A stretch of 64,000 bases of DNA, taken from positions 1-64,000 of the forward strand of contig CAJUNJ010000002.1 in assembly GCA_910587825.1 (NCBI GenBank), in the 5' to 3' direction. The DNA comes from an uncultured Christensenellaceae bacterium (GTDB taxonomy: Bacteria; Bacillota; Clostridia; Christensenellales; Borkfalkiaceae). Position 1 is the first letter of the stretch; every line of letters starts with the position of its first letter. Below are positions 62,698-64,000 of this stretch, one piece after another. Under the pieces are notes generated by a model that was not told the origin of the DNA, did no database searches, and worked only from the letters and a program-made list of their open reading frames with translations. The position numbers and the translations under genes are program-made.

Positions 62698-63572
62698 TTG
62701 CCCAACCCCATTAAAAAGTCGTCGAGAATATACCCGTTACCTATGTCCGCAGATAAATTTTGCTGTATTTTAAAGCCGTAATGTTTGAATAAATTTACCG
62801 ACTTAACGTCTTCGCGCTTTACCGTAAGATAAACGGGACGGCTTAAACTCGATAAAATTTTGGTAATAATTTTCTTTCCGCGGGCAAATTTCTTCAAGTA
62901 CAGCTTTGATAAGAACGTACCTTCGCTAAACGTCGACTGAAAATTTTTAGCGGGACAGTAAGCGTAAAAGCCCGCGACTTCGCCATTAAAGTACACAAGC
63001 TTGTAAACATATCCGCTTTGCGCGATATTGGCTTCTATTGCCTGCGGACTGAGATACAGATTGATGACGTAATCTATCTGCCCCTCCGGCGAAATAGCGT
63101 CGAAAGTTTCGTGCATCACTTCGCGGGCAATACTGTTGACAAGCGCGAAATGTTCCGCATTTTCGACATTTCTTGCTTTTACAAAGCCCTGCTTCAAAAT
63201 GCCTAAAAAATACTTGTCCGCAGGCGCCCAATCGCCGTATTCGAGTTTGTCGCAGTCAATCCAACGCTCTTCTTCGTGAACGTTAAGCGTGTAATCCGAT
63301 AGCGGCTTTACGAAATATACCGAAAGCGTTATGGAAAGTTCGGGATATTCGTACTCTACGGTATTCAAAAGGTCGCCCACCTCGATTTCAAGCGACAGCT
63401 CTTCCCTGCACTCACGGATGAGCGCCTGTTCGTTTGTTTCGCCTTCCTTGACCTTGCCGCCGGCAAATTCGAATTTGTGTATTACCTGTTCAATGCCGTC
63501 GCTACGGCGTAAAGCAAGCACTTTGCCGTCCTTGACGATGGCTGCGCCCACTACGTTTGAATGTGGTTTCAT
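62694..63572 (-). CDS. Nudix hydrolase - GNAT acetyltransferase fusion
   Basis: Two-domain protein of 292 aa. Residues about 1-130 are a Nudix domain with the box GGKVKEGE...RECREELSLEI; the usual Gly after EE-x is Ser. It resembles MutT-like sanitising enzymes for oxidised dNTPs. Residues about 150-290 look like a GNAT N-acetyltransferase (VAGFYAYCPA ... VKSVNLFKHYGFKI). Upstream of thyA and folA with coupled translation, suggesting a role in the dNTP pool. The ATG follows TACAAT by six bases, so the mRNA is predicted to be leaderless. Confidence 0.82.
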   Translation of the reverse strand: MKPHSNVVGAAIVKDGKVLALRRSDGIEQVIHKFEFAGGKVKEGETNEQALIRECREELSLEIEVGDLLNTVEYEYPELSITLSVYFVKPLSDYTLNVHEEERWIDCDKLEYGDWAPADKYFLGILKQGFVKARNVENAEHFALVNSIAREVMHETFDAISPEGQIDYVINLYLSPQAIEANIAQSGYVYKLVYFNGEVAGFYAYCPAKNFQSTFSEGTFLSKLYLKKFARGKKIITKILSSLSRPVYLTVKREDVKSVNLFKHYGFKIQQNLSADIGNGYILDDFLMGLGK

Positions 63573-63578
63573 ACTTAT

Positions 63579-63607
63579 ATTGTATCACCGCAAGCACTTT
63601 AAGTCAA
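63579..63607 (-). promoter_or_regulatory. Leaderless promoter of the Nudix-thyA-folA operon
   Basis: TTGACT (63602-63607), 17 bases, TACAAT (63579-63584), six bases, ATG at 63572. No Shine-Dalgarno sequence fits between. Confidence 0.65.
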
Positions 63608-63639
63608 CCGAAATTTACAGATATAATTACTCTGCCGAA

Positions 63640-63668
63640 TTGACAACCGACGGGGTAGAAGTTATAAT
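63640..63668 (+). promoter_or_regulatory. Perfect-consensus leaderless promoter of the aldehyde dehydrogenase gene
   Basis: TTGACA (63640-63645), 17 bases, TATAAT (63663-63668), six bases (AAATTT), ATG at 63675. The predicted start site coincides with the start codon. Confidence 0.7.
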
Positions 63669-63674
63669 AAATTT

Positions 63675-64000
63675 ATGATTGAAAGACTTATCGAAAGCCA
63701 GCGCAAATACTTCGGCAGCGGGTTTACCCTTGACGTAAAAACCCGTCTCGGCTACCTGAAAAAGCTTAAAAACGCAATAAAGCAAAGAGAAAGCAAACTG
63801 TGCGAATGCCTGTATTACGACCTCGGCAAGACTGCAAGCGAAGCTTATATGACCGAAATAGGAATGGTTTTGGAAGAACTTTCGCTGTTTATCAAACGTT
63901 TGAAAGGCTGGGCTAAGCCGAAAAAAGCAAAAACGCCTATCGCCCAGTTTCCGTCGTCGGGTTATGTCCTGCCGTCGCCGTACGGTTGTACGCTTATAAT
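63675..64000 (+). CDS. Aldehyde dehydrogenase, partial (N-terminal part)
   Basis: The frame from ATG 63675 to the window end (108 codons) reads IERLIESQRKYFGSG, then LYYDLGKTASEAYMTEIG and LKGWAKPKKAKTPIAQFPSSGYVLPSPYG, which is the N-terminal segment of class 3-type aldehyde dehydrogenases (NAD(P)-dependent oxidation of fatty or aromatic aldehydes). The catalytic part lies beyond the window. No ribosome site; see the leaderless promoter. Confidence 0.88.
   Translation, partial: MIERLIESQRKYFGSGFTLDVKTRLGYLKKLKNAIKQRESKLCECLYYDLGKTASEAYMTEIGMVLEELSLFIKRLKGWAKPKKAKTPIAQFPSSGYVLPSPYGCTLI

Noticed and set aside
1..64000. CRISPR arrays, tRNA or rRNA genes
   Set aside because: No regularly spaced direct repeats, cloverleaf arms or rRNA signatures were found by reading both strands.

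Overview
The window looks like chromosome of an anaerobic, low-to-mid GC, spore-forming member of the Bacillota (class Clostridia, possibly Christensenellales-like). The evidence is spoVAC/spoVAD/spoVAE and yunB, a long Gram-positive type SRP RNA with an Alu domain, heterodimeric class I fumarate hydratase, a UvrB-UvrA operon, lipoproteins, LytTR and PhoB-type regulation, and ZIP and NatAB-type transporters. Most genes have ordinary Shine-Dalgarno sequences. No tRNA, rRNA or CRISPR array was recognised. The taxonomic guess rests on gene content only.

Layout. 0-8.2 kb: a LytTR regulator whose frame is broken at a G9 tract, then two large surface GH3 glycosidases with reversed domain order flanking a carbohydrate-binding lipoprotein. 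8.3-13.7 kb: RNase P RNA, pyruvate kinase, two FAD oxidoreductases and a ferritin-like protein. 13.8-23.6 kb: uvrBA, a small membrane protein, a PhoB/PhoR-type two-component system, and a radical-SAM/DUF4130 pair thought to act on DNA. 23.6-30.6 kb: a zinc-ribbon membrane protein, Mrp ATPase, SRP RNA, an ABC-2 exporter, UppP and a foldase-like lipoprotein. 30.7-38.4 kb: mfd, pth, prs, tadA, an M14 carboxypeptidase, rlmH and a CPBP protease. 38.4-43.9 kb: fumarate hydratase subunits with pheS and pheT. 43.9-59.6 kb: the spoVA region. 59.7-64 kb: an SDR, a ZIP transporter, folA-thyA with a Nudix-GNAT fusion, and the start of an aldehyde dehydrogenase.

The most striking structure is spoVAD split into a 210-codon 5' part (near 58.4-59.1 kb) and a 126-codon 3' part (45.0-45.4 kb), about 13.03 kb apart. 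A large serine recombinase lies directly inside the left junction. Both junctions share the 7-bp core GCCCCCG (gene strand). Joining them restores an uninterrupted 336-codon SpoVAD with a correct conserved segment (M-A-P-A-A-A-D-T-I). The insert carries a sigma factor / secreted cysteine protease-like / membrane protein operon and a complete-looking envelope sugar module: glmS, glmM, a GlmU-like acetyltransferase, a CapD-type UDP-GlcNAc dehydratase and a Wzy/ligase. The layout is that of a sporulation-gene intervening element comparable to skin in sigK, but in a forespore germination-channel gene and with apparent housekeeping cargo.

Other recurrent signals are four genes whose promoters place the ATG exactly six bases after the -10 hexamer (predicted leaderless mRNAs), and a shared AAAC-N4-GTTT palindrome over the start sites of uvrBA and the radical-SAM DNA repair pair (a likely SOS box).
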